Source of the DNA: Pedobacter ginsenosidimutans
GTDB lineage: Bacteria; Bacteroidota; Bacteroidia; Sphingobacteriales; Sphingobacteriaceae
NCBI RefSeq assembly: GCF_001442625.1
Contig: NZ_LMZQ01000004.1
Coordinates: 186,001 to 250,000 of the forward strand
Direction of reading: 5' to 3'
Length of the DNA stretch: 64,000 nucleotides
Below are positions 18,426 through 26,819 of the stretch, one piece after another. Every line of letters starts with the position of its first letter. Positions within the stretch are counted from its first letter, which is position 1. The translations under genes were made by a program, and so were the position numbers. The notes under the pieces are model-generated. The model did not search any database. It was not told where the DNA came from and worked only from the letters and a program-made list of their open reading frames with translations.

Positions 18426-18653
18426 TTATGCATTTATTTCTGCTATTTTATCTTTCACCTTATCTGCTACACCTGTAGCTTTATCTGTTAAACCCGCTAA
18501 TTTATCTTTTGAAGCGTCTAATAGATCAGCAAAAAAATCTGATACTTTACCTTTTAAATCGCTTGTCGAATCTGAAGATAATGCCAATGCGATTGTTGCA
18601 CCAAGTGCTGCTCCAGCTAATACGCCTACAATAATTTTTGTTTCCTTTGTCAT
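18426..18653 (-). CDS. YtxH-like small membrane-anchored protein
   Basis: 75 residues with one glycine/alanine-rich transmembrane segment (IIVGVLAGAALGATIALAL, about 8-26). An amphipathic helical tail with repeated Lys and Ala/Asp follows (DKLAGLTDKATGVADKVKDKI). This is the YtxH plan, often linked to general stress in Bacteroidota (family knowledge). It has its own terminator. Confidence 0.8.
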   Translation of the reverse strand: MTKETKIIVGVLAGAALGATIALALSSDSTSDLKGKVSDFFADLLDASKDKLAGLTDKATGVADKVKDKIAEINA

Positions 18654-18731
18654 AACTTTATTCTTTAATAATTAAACATTAATTGGCACTTGTTGTTTTG
18701 CTTTTATTACAACATAAATCATTCCATTTAA

Positions 18732-19355
18732 ATGAAGCATATTTTTTTTATCGATTTAGACAATACCATCTATTTTACCAAACCGAATGAAGAACAGTTG
18801 ATGGGTGAACTTTATCGTTACTTAGAAAGCCTGGATTTAGGAATAAGCGATGAAAAATTTCAGTTGGCCAAAGGAGAAATGTTGAGAACGCCTTTTCTAA
18901 AAGTGGCTAAAAAATATGGTTTTAAGGAAGAGATAATGCCTGAGGTGATTTCATACCTGCACCGTAGAGAAGTAACAAAGCCCTTAAACCCAAGCGATGA
19001 TTACCATTTCATTAAAAGCCTTAATGGCCGAAAATTTATTGTAACGGCTGGTTTCCCGAAACAGCAAACCTCAAAAGTGAAGATGCTGGGCATCGCTGAT
19101 GATTTTGAAGCCGTACATGTTGTGGATGTCTCGACCACCAACAAAAATGAAGCTTTTAAACTGCTGATTGAAAAATATGGTCTAAACAAGGATGATATTT
19201 TAATTATAGGTGATGATGCAGAATCGGAAATTAAATTTGGAATGGAACTCGGTATTGAGACATTTTTATTAGATCCCGAAAACCTGCATCCAAATGCCGA
19301 AACCACTTTTAGGGGAACTGATTTAAGTGGTCTTCATGTAGCGGCTGGGCAGTAA
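18732..19355 (+). CDS. HAD-family hydrolase, pyrimidine 5'-nucleotidase-like
   Basis: 207 residues. The HAD nucleophile motif FFIDLDNTIYF is at the N-terminus; motif II FIVTAGFPK uses Thr; the Lys of motif III follows; and DILIIGDDAESEI gives the acidic motif IV. The small helical cap after motif I fits subclass I, as in SDT1/PHM8-like nucleotidases. Cytoplasmic phosphatase; substrate uncertain. It diverges from the YtxH gene with only 78 bases between them. Confidence 0.88.
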   Translation: MKHIFFIDLDNTIYFTKPNEEQLMGELYRYLESLDLGISDEKFQLAKGEMLRTPFLKVAKKYGFKEEIMPEVISYLHRREVTKPLNPSDDYHFIKSLNGRKFIVTAGFPKQQTSKVKMLGIADDFEAVHVVDVSTTNKNEAFKLLIEKYGLNKDDILIIGDDAESEIKFGMELGIETFLLDPENLHPNAETTFRGTDLSGLHVAAGQ

Positions 19356-19360
19356 GGTGC

Positions 19361-19402
19361 CGTCATTGCGAAGCCAGTTTTTTATTGGCTAAGCAATCTT
19401 TA
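19361..19402. repeat. Half of a GTCATTGCGAG-type REP-like element
   Basis: CGTCATTGCGAAGCC and AAGCAATCTTT match the left arm of the repeats at 16822 and 51721. The right arm is missing. A short GCCA...TGGC hairpin lies in between. Confidence 0.55.
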
Positions 19403-19743
19403 TTACAGCGCCCCATGGCATGAAGATAGCCTGCCTGCTGTTCCCAGACAGTGCTGAATATCCATTTTCCTGTAAAGACTATTAACCATTAGGAAAGCTG
19501 TTTTCTGCAACTATTTCAGTCTCATCCCGCTTTCCGTTTTATCACGATGAAACCTGTAAAACAAGCAAGCACACCATAACACAACAAAAACCGATGCTTA
19601 AATCGGGATGTTCACTCCATCCAATAGCTATCGGATCGGGTCTAGGTGGCTCGTTACGTGGTGCTATTTTTGGCTGGGTGCTCAACAACCCTTTGTTTAT
19701 AAACCCCTGCCTGCAGCAGACAGTAATTCTTTAGCTAATTCGC
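19403..19743. other. Intergenic stretch of repeat remnants, no gene supported
   Basis: It holds a CCAATAGCTATCGG segment related to the perfect palindrome at 23525-23542, and an ATCGG-rich part. A 70-codon ORF at 19608-19820 has no domain and runs into the next gene's promoter and start, so it is not called. Confidence 0.45.
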
Positions 19744-19773
19744 TTGCTCACAATTCAAAATTAGATACTTTTG
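19744..19773 (+). promoter_or_regulatory. Promoter of the membrane-protein gene
   Basis: TTG (19744-19746) and TACTTTTG (19766-19773) with 19 bases between them match the Bacteroidota -33/-7 pattern exactly. Transcription would start about 20 bases before ATG 19801. Confidence 0.65.
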
Positions 19774-19800
19774 CAAACTTTGTTTTTGTTGCAGATCAAT

Positions 19801-20787
19801 ATGGATTACCTAAGTTATAAGCTCAAATTAATTTATTCCCGTTATCTTATCATTGCACTAGGCTCAATTGTCGGTTTTTCATTATTAAATATATGCTTCT
19901 TTCAAACACAGCTTATACCTATTGAAGACTTTTTTTATGAGTTTTTAATACCCATGCTCCTGCCTATACTTCCATTGATTTTTTGGCTGAGGCCGAGACT
20001 AAAACTTTTAAGTCTGGAAAGGAAAAATGGAAAAGATTTATTTGAATTTTACCTGATTATTGCATGGTTTGCCATCATATGCCCTTCTATTTTTGCTCAG
20101 AAATATATCACCAGTGCAGTGGGCCAACTCACCACATTAAAAACAATTAGTAGCATAGATCAAAAACACCTCACCAAATTTTATAAGGTTCACAAGCTGT
20201 ATCTTGATAAGAAACATTGTGCTGTACAGGCTGAAGCAAAAGTGACTGGTAAACACAATGAAAATTTAAACTTCACAGTTTATGCTGCTATTCCAATTTA
20301 CAATGAACCAACACCACCATTATGGGGCTCTTCATTAATAACAAGATCACCTCTAGGTAAAGTAAAATCATCAAACACAACCCACCTGGATTATTTACGA
20401 CCAAAAGCATGGTTGGGATGGCAAAAAACAAAGGGAATAAATAATAAACTAACAAAGGAAGCAAAAGATTCTATTTACAGAATACTTATTGAGGATGCAT
20501 ATCAGAGTTTCCTCCGTGAAAAAATTTATGATTTTGATTATCTACAGAAAATAGGCATCAGCCAGGATTATAAAAATTTCAAAAAAGGTATTGCCAGAGC
20601 TGATCCCGGTTCACCTGCAAATCCAATTTTATTAATACCAAAATACACTCCATTTGAAAAAAAGGGTAGCCATCAATTATTTTTGACACTTCTATCATTT
20701 TTTATCGGCTCAACAATCTGGTTAATAATGTTAATCCTTCCAAGATTTAAAAAAAACAAATTGCCAATGCCTATTGGCATTATTTAA
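19801..20787 (+). CDS. Hypothetical integral membrane protein
   Basis: 328 residues from ATG 19801; an upstream TTG would start within the promoter. It has hydrophobic segments near residues 14-32, 45-62, 80-98 and at the C-terminus (about 295-318, FLTLLSFFIGSTIWLIMLIL). Between them is a 190-residue soluble region, probably periplasmic. No known family was recognised. The soluble part is Lys-rich and contains YAAIPIYNEPTPPLWGSS. It is convergent with the Gln/Arg-rich protein gene. Confidence 0.7.
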   Translation: MDYLSYKLKLIYSRYLIIALGSIVGFSLLNICFFQTQLIPIEDFFYEFLIPMLLPILPLIFWLRPRLKLLSLERKNGKDLFEFYLIIAWFAIICPSIFAQKYITSAVGQLTTLKTISSIDQKHLTKFYKVHKLYLDKKHCAVQAEAKVTGKHNENLNFTVYAAIPIYNEPTPPLWGSSLITRSPLGKVKSSNTTHLDYLRPKAWLGWQKTKGINNKLTKEAKDSIYRILIEDAYQSFLREKIYDFDYLQKIGISQDYKNFKKGIARADPGSPANPILLIPKYTPFEKKGSHQLFLTLLSFFIGSTIWLIMLILPRFKKNKLPMPIGII

Positions 20788-20810
20788 AACCATAGGCAAT
20801 ATAAATGGCA

Positions 20811-20839
20811 TAAAAAAGTCCCGATTTTCATCGGGACTT
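20811..20839 (-). terminator. Terminator of the Gln/Arg-rich protein gene
   Basis: AAGTCCCGAT (20816-20825) and ATCGGGACTT (20830-20839) form a perfect ten-pair stem with a four-base loop. On the minus strand it is followed by TTTTTA, so it ends the leftward gene, six bases past its stop. Confidence 0.85.
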
Positions 20840-20845
20840 ATCAAT

Positions 20846-22525
20846 CTATCCTCTACCACCTCTTGATGGTCTTCCTCCTTCAGAGCCGCTTCTTTCACCA
20901 CCTCTTTGTTGCTGTTGTTGCGGTGCTTCTGTTCTTCTTTGTTCTTGTCTTTGTTGCATTTGCTGCTGCTGTGCTCTTTGTTGTTGAACCTGGGCATCAC
21001 GCTGTGCGCGTTCCTGCTGCTGTTGTTGAGCTTGTTGTGCACGTTGCTGCTGCATCTGTTCATTACGTTGCGCTCTTTCTTGTTGCTGAGCCTGGGCCTG
21101 CTGCGCACGTTGCTGTTGCATTTGCTCATTTCTTTGCTGTTGCATCTGCGCATCGCGTTGAGTCCTTTCCTGTTGTTGGGCCTGGGCTTGTTGCGCACGT
21201 TGCTGTTGCATCTGTTCATTACGTTGTTGCTGTACCTGAACATCACGTTGCGTACGCTGTTGTTGAAATTGCTCGTTACGCTGTGCCCTTTGTTGCTCCA
21301 TTTGAGCCGCACGTTGTTGTTGGTCTACCTGACCACGTTGCTGTGTTTGCACATCGCGTTGTGTACGTTGCTGATCCTGGCTCATACGGTCTTGCTGTGT
21401 ACGCTGTTGTCTCATCTGCTCCAAACGTTGCTGATCTTGACCACGGTTTACATTTTCTTGTCCGTTTCTTCCGTCTATACCATTGGTATTGCCACGGCTA
21501 ACACGTCCATTAGCACCTCTATTATAAACTTCGCCTCTGTTATTAGGCTGATTATTATCTCTGCTTATGGTACCGTTGTTCCTATCAGGTTGCCCGGTAC
21601 GGTTATCTCCTCTCGATCCAAAACGGTTATCGTTATTATTGCTATTACCGCCTCTTTGATCGCGATTGGTATAACCTTCATTCCTTCCACCCCTGCTAAT
21701 GCCAGCATTGCCTTGCTCAAATCTTCTTGGTGCAGCATTACGGTTATCTACTGCATTGCGTTCAGGTCTTGGTCTGTAGATAGAAACCTCTCTACCGCCA
21801 ACCCTACTTGCACCAGGTCTTGAACTTTGCGCATATCTGTAAACGGTTACATCTCTATTGGTTGCACGTCTGATATCTTCAATCCTTGGTCCTCCATAAT
21901 AATTTCTTCTGTTATAAACATAAGTATTATTGATAATGGTGGTGTTTCGGATATATACATTGTTGCGCCCGTAATCATATCTTGGGAAAGTATTGATATA
22001 AATATTACGTTGTGGAATAAAGTTCCAGCAGAATTCTGGCACTACGTAACGACGGCCAAAGCTTAGGTTAATACTAATACTTGGCGCCATTGGAGCCCAT
22101 CCATAATAACCATCACCGCTTCTCCAATCTACCCAGGCTGGCCCCCAATTGGTATCAGGTAACCAGATCCATTGTCTGTAACTGTTAATTACCCAACGAC
22201 CGTAATGGAAAGGTGCCCAGCCCCAATCGTAATTGGAAACCCAGGTATTACCGTATTCGGTCATCGCCCAACGTCCGTTTGTATAATATGGACGAAATTC
22301 GCTTTGATCTACATCCGGACGCCAAACATATCCATATTGAGGGTCTTGTATCCAGGTGCCATAAGGCGAAAGTTCATCATAAAAAGTCTGTAAAGAAACA
22401 TTGCCAGTGCTGTAACCATCGTCCTGGTAATCGTTTTGATAGTCTTGTGCCCTGACAAGGGTTGTGGTTCCGGCAAGGAGCGCAAATAGCCCCAGCACAA
22501 GTGCCGTAGATTTCAGTGTTTTCAT
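20846..22525 (-). CDS. Secreted Trp/Tyr-rich protein with a long Gln/Arg repeat tail (DUF6600-like)
   Basis: 559 residues. A signal peptide ends TLVRAQ. Residues about 45-165 are rich in Trp, Tyr and Gly with YGTW, YGYVWRPDV, WGWAPFHYGRW and WGPAWVDWR motifs, as in DUF6600-type exported proteins. From about 230 the chain is Arg/Asn/Gly-rich, and from about 365 to 530 almost only Gln, Arg, Ala, Met and Glu in tandem units (30, 30 and 22 residues, such as QQQRNEQMQQQRAQQAQ). The end is RGG-like (GGRPSRGGRG). The tail is strongly basic and probably coiled or disordered; it may bind polyanions. Function unknown. Confidence 0.82.
   Translation of the reverse strand: MKTLKSTALVLGLFALLAGTTTLVRAQDYQNDYQDDGYSTGNVSLQTFYDELSPYGTWIQDPQYGYVWRPDVDQSEFRPYYTNGRWAMTEYGNTWVSNYDWGWAPFHYGRWVINSYRQWIWLPDTNWGPAWVDWRSGDGYYGWAPMAPSISINLSFGRRYVVPEFCWNFIPQRNIYINTFPRYDYGRNNVYIRNTTIINNTYVYNRRNYYGGPRIEDIRRATNRDVTVYRYAQSSRPGASRVGGREVSIYRPRPERNAVDNRNAAPRRFEQGNAGISRGGRNEGYTNRDQRGGNSNNNDNRFGSRGDNRTGQPDRNNGTISRDNNQPNNRGEVYNRGANGRVSRGNTNGIDGRNGQENVNRGQDQQRLEQMRQQRTQQDRMSQDQQRTQRDVQTQQRGQVDQQQRAAQMEQQRAQRNEQFQQQRTQRDVQVQQQRNEQMQQQRAQQAQAQQQERTQRDAQMQQQRNEQMQQQRAQQAQAQQQERAQRNEQMQQQRAQQAQQQQQERAQRDAQVQQQRAQQQQMQQRQEQRRTEAPQQQQQRGGERSGSEGGRPSRGGRG
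20951..21420 (-). repeat. In-gene tandem repeats coding the Gln/Arg tail
   Basis: The DNA repeats CTGTTGCTGTTG-like blocks with GCGCACGTTG and CATCTG/TTCATTACG joints. Units of about 90, 90 and 66 bases are visible. Such repeats can change length by slippage or recombination in steps of three, so allele length variation is expected. Long open frames on the opposite strand here are a by-product. Confidence 0.75.
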
Positions 22526-22792
22526 TTGTGTGTTTTATTTTAATAACCTAATGTGTGTGTATCAATTAGAGAACCAAAAATGCTGAAGGTTTAATATGCA
22601 TGCATAGTTTATGCTTTTTCCTCCAAATATTGCCCTATGAGGCATATTTAACTAATATTTAACGTTTTAAGCCAAGTTTAATTGTGCAGAAAATAAGTCA
22701 GTTAGAAATAAAATTTGCTACACCTTTGTTCACAAAAGAGATTATATTGCCAGTACCGTAAACTTTAGAACTTAAATTCTATTTATTGTGAG

Positions 22793-22800
22793 TATTTTTG
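22793..22800 (+). promoter_or_regulatory. -7 promoter element of the RsmI-family gene (near-leaderless)
   Basis: TATTTTTG is an exact TAnnTTTG box and ends four bases before ATG 22805. The expected transcription start falls on the start codon. No -33 TTG at the usual distance. Confidence 0.55.
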
Positions 22801-22804
22801 TAGC

Positions 22805-23506
22805 ATGCAAAAAGGCACTTTATACCTTATTCCCGTACCATTGGCTGAAGAGGTAGCACATAAAACTTTTACCCCTTATTTGGTTGATACCATTAACCAG
22901 ATTGATACCTACATTGTAGAAAACAGCAAGACAGCCCGTCGTTTTTTGAAAGAGGCTGGTTTAAAAACACCACAAAAAGATTTAATCGTGCACGATTATG
23001 GCAAACATAACCGGACAGATTTAGGTCAGTTTTTTGTTGAACTTGCTGCCGGAAAAGATGTAGGTTTAATGAGCGAAGCCGGTTGTCCGGGCATTGCCGA
23101 TCCTGGAGCTGATATTGTTGCCGAAGCACATAAACGCGGCATTAAAGTGGTGCCATTGGTGGGCCCAAGTTCGATTTTGCTGGCTTTAATGGCCTCAGGT
23201 TTTAACGGACAGAGTTTCGCCTTTTGGGGTTATTTACCGATCGATAAAGAGCAACGTACCAAACGGATTAAAGATTTAGATTTATCGGCAAGCCGTTACA
23301 AACAAACACAGATATTCATCGAAACACCTTTCCGCAACAACCAGCTTTTTGAAGAAGTGCTGAAAAGCTGCAAACCCAATACGCAGGTTTGTGTAGCCAG
23401 CAATCTTACTGCAGAAGATGAATTTATTAAAACCCAAAGTGTTTATAATTGGCGCAAAGAGGAAATAGATCTTCATAAACAGCCTACTATATTTTTGTTG
23501 TACTAA
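22805..23506 (+). CDS. RsmI-family (tetrapyrrole-methylase fold) SAM-dependent methyltransferase
   Basis: 233 residues. The RsmI pattern is clear: LYLIPVPLAEE at the start, RRFLKEAGL, GLMSEAGCPGIADPGADIV, VVPLVGPSSILLALMASGFNGQSFAFWGYLP and IFIETPFRNN. RsmI 2'-O-methylates C1402 of 16S rRNA. This short Bacteroidota form begins YLIPVPL rather than the usual VATPIGN, and lacks the C-terminal extension, so equal activity is not assured. Single-gene unit, followed by a REP-like element. Confidence 0.85.
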   Translation: MQKGTLYLIPVPLAEEVAHKTFTPYLVDTINQIDTYIVENSKTARRFLKEAGLKTPQKDLIVHDYGKHNRTDLGQFFVELAAGKDVGLMSEAGCPGIADPGADIVAEAHKRGIKVVPLVGPSSILLALMASGFNGQSFAFWGYLPIDKEQRTKRIKDLDLSASRYKQTQIFIETPFRNNQLFEEVLKSCKPNTQVCVASNLTAEDEFIKTQSVYNWRKEEIDLHKQPTIFLLY

Positions 23507-23514
23507 GATAAAAT

Positions 23515-23657
23515 CGTCATCTCGATCCGATAGCTATCGGATGAAGCGTAGCGGAATGTTCCAAAGGAACTCCTTCGGAGGAGAGATTTTTTTATATAGA
23601 TTTAGCTTCGATGAGCCTTCGGGTTCTCGACTCTGTTGCACGCTACTCGAAATGACG
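23515..23657. repeat. REP-like inverted repeat (CGTCATCTCGA type)
   Basis: The ends are CGTCATCTCGA and TCGAAATGACG. Inside are an 18-base perfect palindrome (ATCCGATAGCTATCGGAT, 23525-23542), a CTCCTTCGGAGGAG hairpin and a GAGCCTTCGGGTTCTC hairpin. The ends resemble those of the GTCATTGCGAG elements, suggesting related families. Confidence 0.75.
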
Positions 23658-23743
23658 AGCAAATTCAAAAAATCAAAACATATCTAGCACTACATTGGTT
23701 GTTATCATAGCGCGCTGCAATTTATTCACTAAATCTTTGAGTT

Positions 23744-23923
23744 ATGAAAAATACGAGCACACCAAAAAACAATCCAACAGTTCAGGGCAGTTCAATAGCT
23801 GATCGGGCTAACCACGATGTTAAAACGGATAAAAAGATCCAGGGAATAACCAATGGCGGTGGCCAACGGTCAGATCAAACTTCCAACAAGGACAATCAAA
23901 GAAAATACGACAACAAAAAATAA
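23744..23923 (+). CDS. Small hydrophilic protein, 59 residues, unknown
   Basis: ATG AAA AAT to TAA, too short for the usual ORF cut-off. It is rich in Asn, Gln, Lys, Asp and Ser, with no hydrophobic stretch and no cysteine, so probably disordered and cytoplasmic. An AAATCTTTG promoter-like box lies just before the ATG and a strong hairpin follows the stop. Those flanking signals are the main support. No family recognised. Confidence 0.55.
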   Translation: MKNTSTPKNNPTVQGSSIADRANHDVKTDKKIQGITNGGGQRSDQTSNKDNQRKYDNKK

Positions 23924-23946
23924 TAGAAGGTAGCTTAATATACCAA

Positions 23947-23996
23947 AATGGCTTGTCAGAAAATCGACATTGAATAAGATTTTCCGACAAGCCATT
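23947..23996. terminator. Bidirectional hairpin between the small gene and the DinB-like gene
   Basis: A 19-base arm (23947-23965) pairs with 23978-23996 with a single G-T; the loop is 12 bases. It sits between convergent genes. The T-runs beyond the stem are short, so termination strength is uncertain, but the stem itself is very stable. Confidence 0.7.
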
Positions 23997-24012
23997 GTTA
24001 ACTAATGGTACT

Positions 24013-24537
24013 TTATTTTGCCATTACATTATAGAAATTATAATCCGTCATAGGGGCACCTTTTATTCCTAAATTATGGCAAATGGTAATGATCTGGCCA
24101 CGATGGTAGGTACTGTGATTGAAAACATGTAACACATATTCAAAATTCTGAAAGTCGGAAGTAAACCAAGGACTTTGAATTTCTGTTTTCTCATTAAATC
24201 TATCTTCACTAATTGCTGTAATATAAACGGCTAAGTTTTCTGACTGTTTCAACAGCGCATCAAAAATATCATTCAAACTTCCATATTCGCGAAATTCGAA
24301 TTCGGTTTTAGTGAGAATTGAATACCAATACTCCTGTGCCTGTAAAATATGGGCAAGGGTTAACTTTACACTTTTAAAACTCGATAATACTTCCTGCTCC
24401 AATAATTCTTCCGGATGATTTTTTAACCAATTTACTAAGGTTAAATTTGCCCAGAAATTATAGTTTGCATAATTTTTCATTAAATACACAAGGGAAGTTT
24501 CTTCCATTGTTTCTGCGAATAATTGTTCCTGTACCAT
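24013..24537 (-). CDS. DinB-family protein
   Basis: 174 residues forming a predicted four-helix bundle. The three metal-binding His positions of the DinB/YfiT family are visible: LAHILQAQEYWY (first), and HVFNHSTYHRGQI (second and third). Relatives include thiol-dependent transferases and the DNA-damage-induced DinB of Bacillus. Substrate unknown; cytoplasmic. Confidence 0.88.
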   Translation of the reverse strand: MVQEQLFAETMEETSLVYLMKNYANYNFWANLTLVNWLKNHPEELLEQEVLSSFKSVKLTLAHILQAQEYWYSILTKTEFEFREYGSLNDIFDALLKQSENLAVYITAISEDRFNEKTEIQSPWFTSDFQNFEYVLHVFNHSTYHRGQIITICHNLGIKGAPMTDYNFYNVMAK

Positions 24538-24673
24538 GTCTTTTTGTTTTAGTTACACAAAGAAAACACAGGCCACTGACAACCCTATGGCAGTGTAAAA
24601 ATCAACATAAAAATATTTTTAAATAAAGTGTTTTCTTCATTCAGTTTACATTCCCCATCGCTCGTTTTCCGTC

Positions 24674-25105
24674 TTACCTGATCATCCTATCAGGAGAAAA
24701 AGCAATAAAATATTCTGATCCGGTTTGGATACTAACATTAAGATCTGGTACATTAATTTTAGGTTGTTCCTTAAGCTGCAATAATACGCTTGCTGCAAAG
24801 TCATGTATCTTTTTTGGGTCTACCTGAACAGAAACTGTAGGGAAGAAATCGTGCTCTATTTCTGCCTTTCCCTGCTCACTTACCTGGCTAAACTTCCACG
24901 ATTCTTTCGTCCGGAAACCATTTTCGTTGTTGGCATTATTTAAATGGTATAAAAACACTTTCGCCTGTAAGGCTATACTCTCATTTTGCATATTATAAAA
25001 TTTGGGCTTTTTTGGCCATAATTTGGCAAGGTAAGAAGAATTAACTGGTAGTACCTTTTTTTGGGTGGTAAGTGGTACAGAATTAATCCTGTTTTCCTTT
25101 GACAA
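24674..25105 (-). CDS. Hypothetical protein, start uncertain
   Basis: Up to 143 residues. The longest reading starts with TTG (25103-25105). A TATTTTTG box lies about 15 bases upstream, which supports it. An ATG at 24989-24991 would give 105 residues (MQNESIALQAKVFLYHL). The chain is mixed alpha/beta with no signal peptide. No family was recognised. It ends 136 bases before the DinB-like gene on the same strand. Confidence 0.55.
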   Translation of the reverse strand: MSKENRINSVPLTTQKKVLPVNSSYLAKLWPKKPKFYNMQNESIALQAKVFLYHLNNANNENGFRTKESWKFSQVSEQGKAEIEHDFFPTVSVQVDPKKIHDFAASVLLQLKEQPKINVPDLNVSIQTGSEYFIAFSPDRMIR

Positions 25106-25299
25106 CTCTTATTTAACAAAAATATTATCGATAAAACAGATTGTTTATGTAAATTTTTAAATACAAACATAACTTTAAAACATTACAAAGCATATTGATT
25201 AAGTTTTCGTGTAAAATTATCCTACAGCCAAAAATTAATGTAACAAGTTCTGTTACATTTGTTTATCAGCTCCGAAAGGACTTAACTAACTTAAACTTC

Positions 25300-26058
25300 A
25301 TGAAAAATAATCTAAAAAAGATTGCCATCGTTGCCATGGTGGCAGTGGTAATTGCAGCCTGTAAAAAAAATCAGGAATCGATCACTGAGCCTCAAGAAAC
25401 GGTAAAAAATTCGGACAAAGTTTTGCAGTACATTAAAGACCTGGGCTTCCCTGCAACAAGTATTGTTGATAATGGAAATGAGTTTATCGTAGAAGAAGAT
25501 ATTACATTCCCTAAAAACATGGAAATCCCTGCTAATGGCGCCGGAGCTAAAACTGAACAGTATTATACGGGAAGCATTGTAAACAGCACTAAAAAGCTAA
25601 ACATTAGAATTTTTGTAGATCCATCTATGACTTCTATGAGCAGCGAGATCAATAGTGCAATTGCGCAATGGAATGGTGTTCCAAATTCGACCTTACGTTT
25701 TAGCGTTGTAACGACAGCACCTTACGACATCCTGATCAAAGATGAAAATTTAGGAAATGGTGTTTGTGGGCAAGGACAGTTCCCTTCGGGAGGAAGTGCA
25801 GGTGCTTTGGTTAAAATCAATAAAAATTACATAGCTGGTAATTCGTTTGCCCAACGTGCCAGGACAATATGCCATGAATTCGGTCACTGTATTTCTTTCA
25901 GACATACCAATTGGGCAGCTCAGGGCGAGTCGACTGCTACAAATGTTCCTGGTGTTACCGGAACGGATGCTTTATCACTTATGAATGGTGGCCAATGCGG
26001 ATCAGGTGCCACAGTATTATCACAAAAGGATAAAGATGCTACTGCTGTGTTATATTAA
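25300..26058 (+). CDS. M57-family (HEIGH-type) zinc metallopeptidase lipoprotein
   Basis: 252 residues from ATG 25300; the longer upstream reading adds 35 residues before the signal peptide. The lipobox VIAAC puts a lipid-anchored Cys at about residue 20. The zinc motif HEFGHCISFRH (HExxHxxxxxH) comes late in the chain, followed by a Met-turn-like SLMNGGQC. This is the dual-action HEIGH metallopeptidase plan. Four Cys lie in the catalytic part (GVCGQGQ, TICHEFGHC, GGQCG), allowing disulfides. It probably acts outside the cell. A terminator follows. Confidence 0.88.
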   Translation: MKNNLKKIAIVAMVAVVIAACKKNQESITEPQETVKNSDKVLQYIKDLGFPATSIVDNGNEFIVEEDITFPKNMEIPANGAGAKTEQYYTGSIVNSTKKLNIRIFVDPSMTSMSSEINSAIAQWNGVPNSTLRFSVVTTAPYDILIKDENLGNGVCGQGQFPSGGSAGALVKINKNYIAGNSFAQRARTICHEFGHCISFRHTNWAAQGESTATNVPGVTGTDALSLMNGGQCGSGATVLSQKDKDATAVLY

Positions 26059-26114
26059 AATTTGCTAAAAAACAACTAAACAAACCTAAACTGGTCTATA
26101 AGGAGCTGATAATT

Positions 26115-26156
26115 AATAAGCCCGGGAGCTCGTTGAAGCACTTGGGCTTATTCTTT
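26115..26156 (+). terminator. Terminator after the M57 gene
   Basis: AATAAGCCC (26115-26123) pairs with GGGCTTATT (26144-26152), followed by CTTTT. It overlaps the last codons of the convergent gene by a few bases. Confidence 0.75.
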
Positions 26157-26819
26157 TGATAAGGCAATAATATCTTTTCCTTCTAAAATACGCCGATCGC
26201 CATTATGGCTTAAAGTATTAATCATGGCATTGCCGAGCTCGGCCATGGAGCAAAACCCACCTGGATAAACGGCCCTTCCAATAGGAAATAACCAGTTGAT
26301 ATATTTATAAAATTTATGGGCATATTTTTGTCCTGCCAGTGGCTTAATAAAACCCGGGCGAAAATTAAACACCTGCCCGAAAGGTAATTTCATTAAATCG
26401 TTCTCTGTTTTACCCTTTACCTGCGCCCATTTCAACCGGCCATTTTCATTGGTTCCCGCACCGGAAACATAACAAAAAGTCATATTATCGTTCAGCTTAC
26501 TTAACGTTTCGGCAACATGCATGGTTAGTGTATAGGTCATTTTATAATAAGTATCGCTATCAACACCTACCGAAGTAATCCCCAAACAAAAGAAACAGGC
26601 ATTATAACCCGAAAGCTGATTTTCAATCTGCGAAAAATCGAAAAAATCGGGATGGATGATCTCCTTAAGCTTTGGATGGCTATAACCGCACGGCTTGCGG
26701 TTAATCACTAAAACAGTATCAATTTCAGGGCTGTTTAGGCATTGCATTAATACCCCTTCACCTACCATTCCTGTAGCACCGGTTATGATTACATTATTCT
26801 GATATCTGGTTTTTCCCAT
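26148..26819 (-). CDS. Atypical SDR / NAD(P)-binding oxidoreductase
   Basis: 223 residues. The N-terminal VIITGATGMVGEGVL is the glycine-rich NAD(P) site of extended or atypical SDRs; YVSGAGTNENG follows, and RPGFIKPL resembles NmrA/HTATIP2-like proteins. The usual YxxxK catalytic pair is replaced by a less clear KGKTEN region. Probably a cytoplasmic sugar or redox-related protein; substrate unknown. Confidence 0.8.
   Translation of the reverse strand: MGKTRYQNNVIITGATGMVGEGVLMQCLNSPEIDTVLVINRKPCGYSHPKLKEIIHPDFFDFSQIENQLSGYNACFFCLGITSVGVDSDTYYKMTYTLTMHVAETLSKLNDNMTFCYVSGAGTNENGRLKWAQVKGKTENDLMKLPFGQVFNFRPGFIKPLAGQKYAHKFYKYINWLFPIGRAVYPGGFCSMAELGNAMINTLSHNGDRRILEGKDIIALSKE

Noticed and set aside
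19608..19820. 70-codon frame before the membrane-protein gene
   Set aside because: It runs through repeat remnants and across the next gene's promoter and start codon, with no domain or start signal.
20951..21420. Regular repeats that could be taken for a CRISPR array or minisatellite
   Set aside because: Units have no unique spacers and are translated in frame as the Gln/Arg tail; no cas genes in the window.
20863..21823. Two long plus-strand open frames (212 and 305 codons) rich in Leu/Val/His
   Set aside because: They are antisense to the Gln/Arg repeat gene. CAG/CGT-type repeats read backwards give CTG/ACG runs without stops, so the open frames are a composition artefact.
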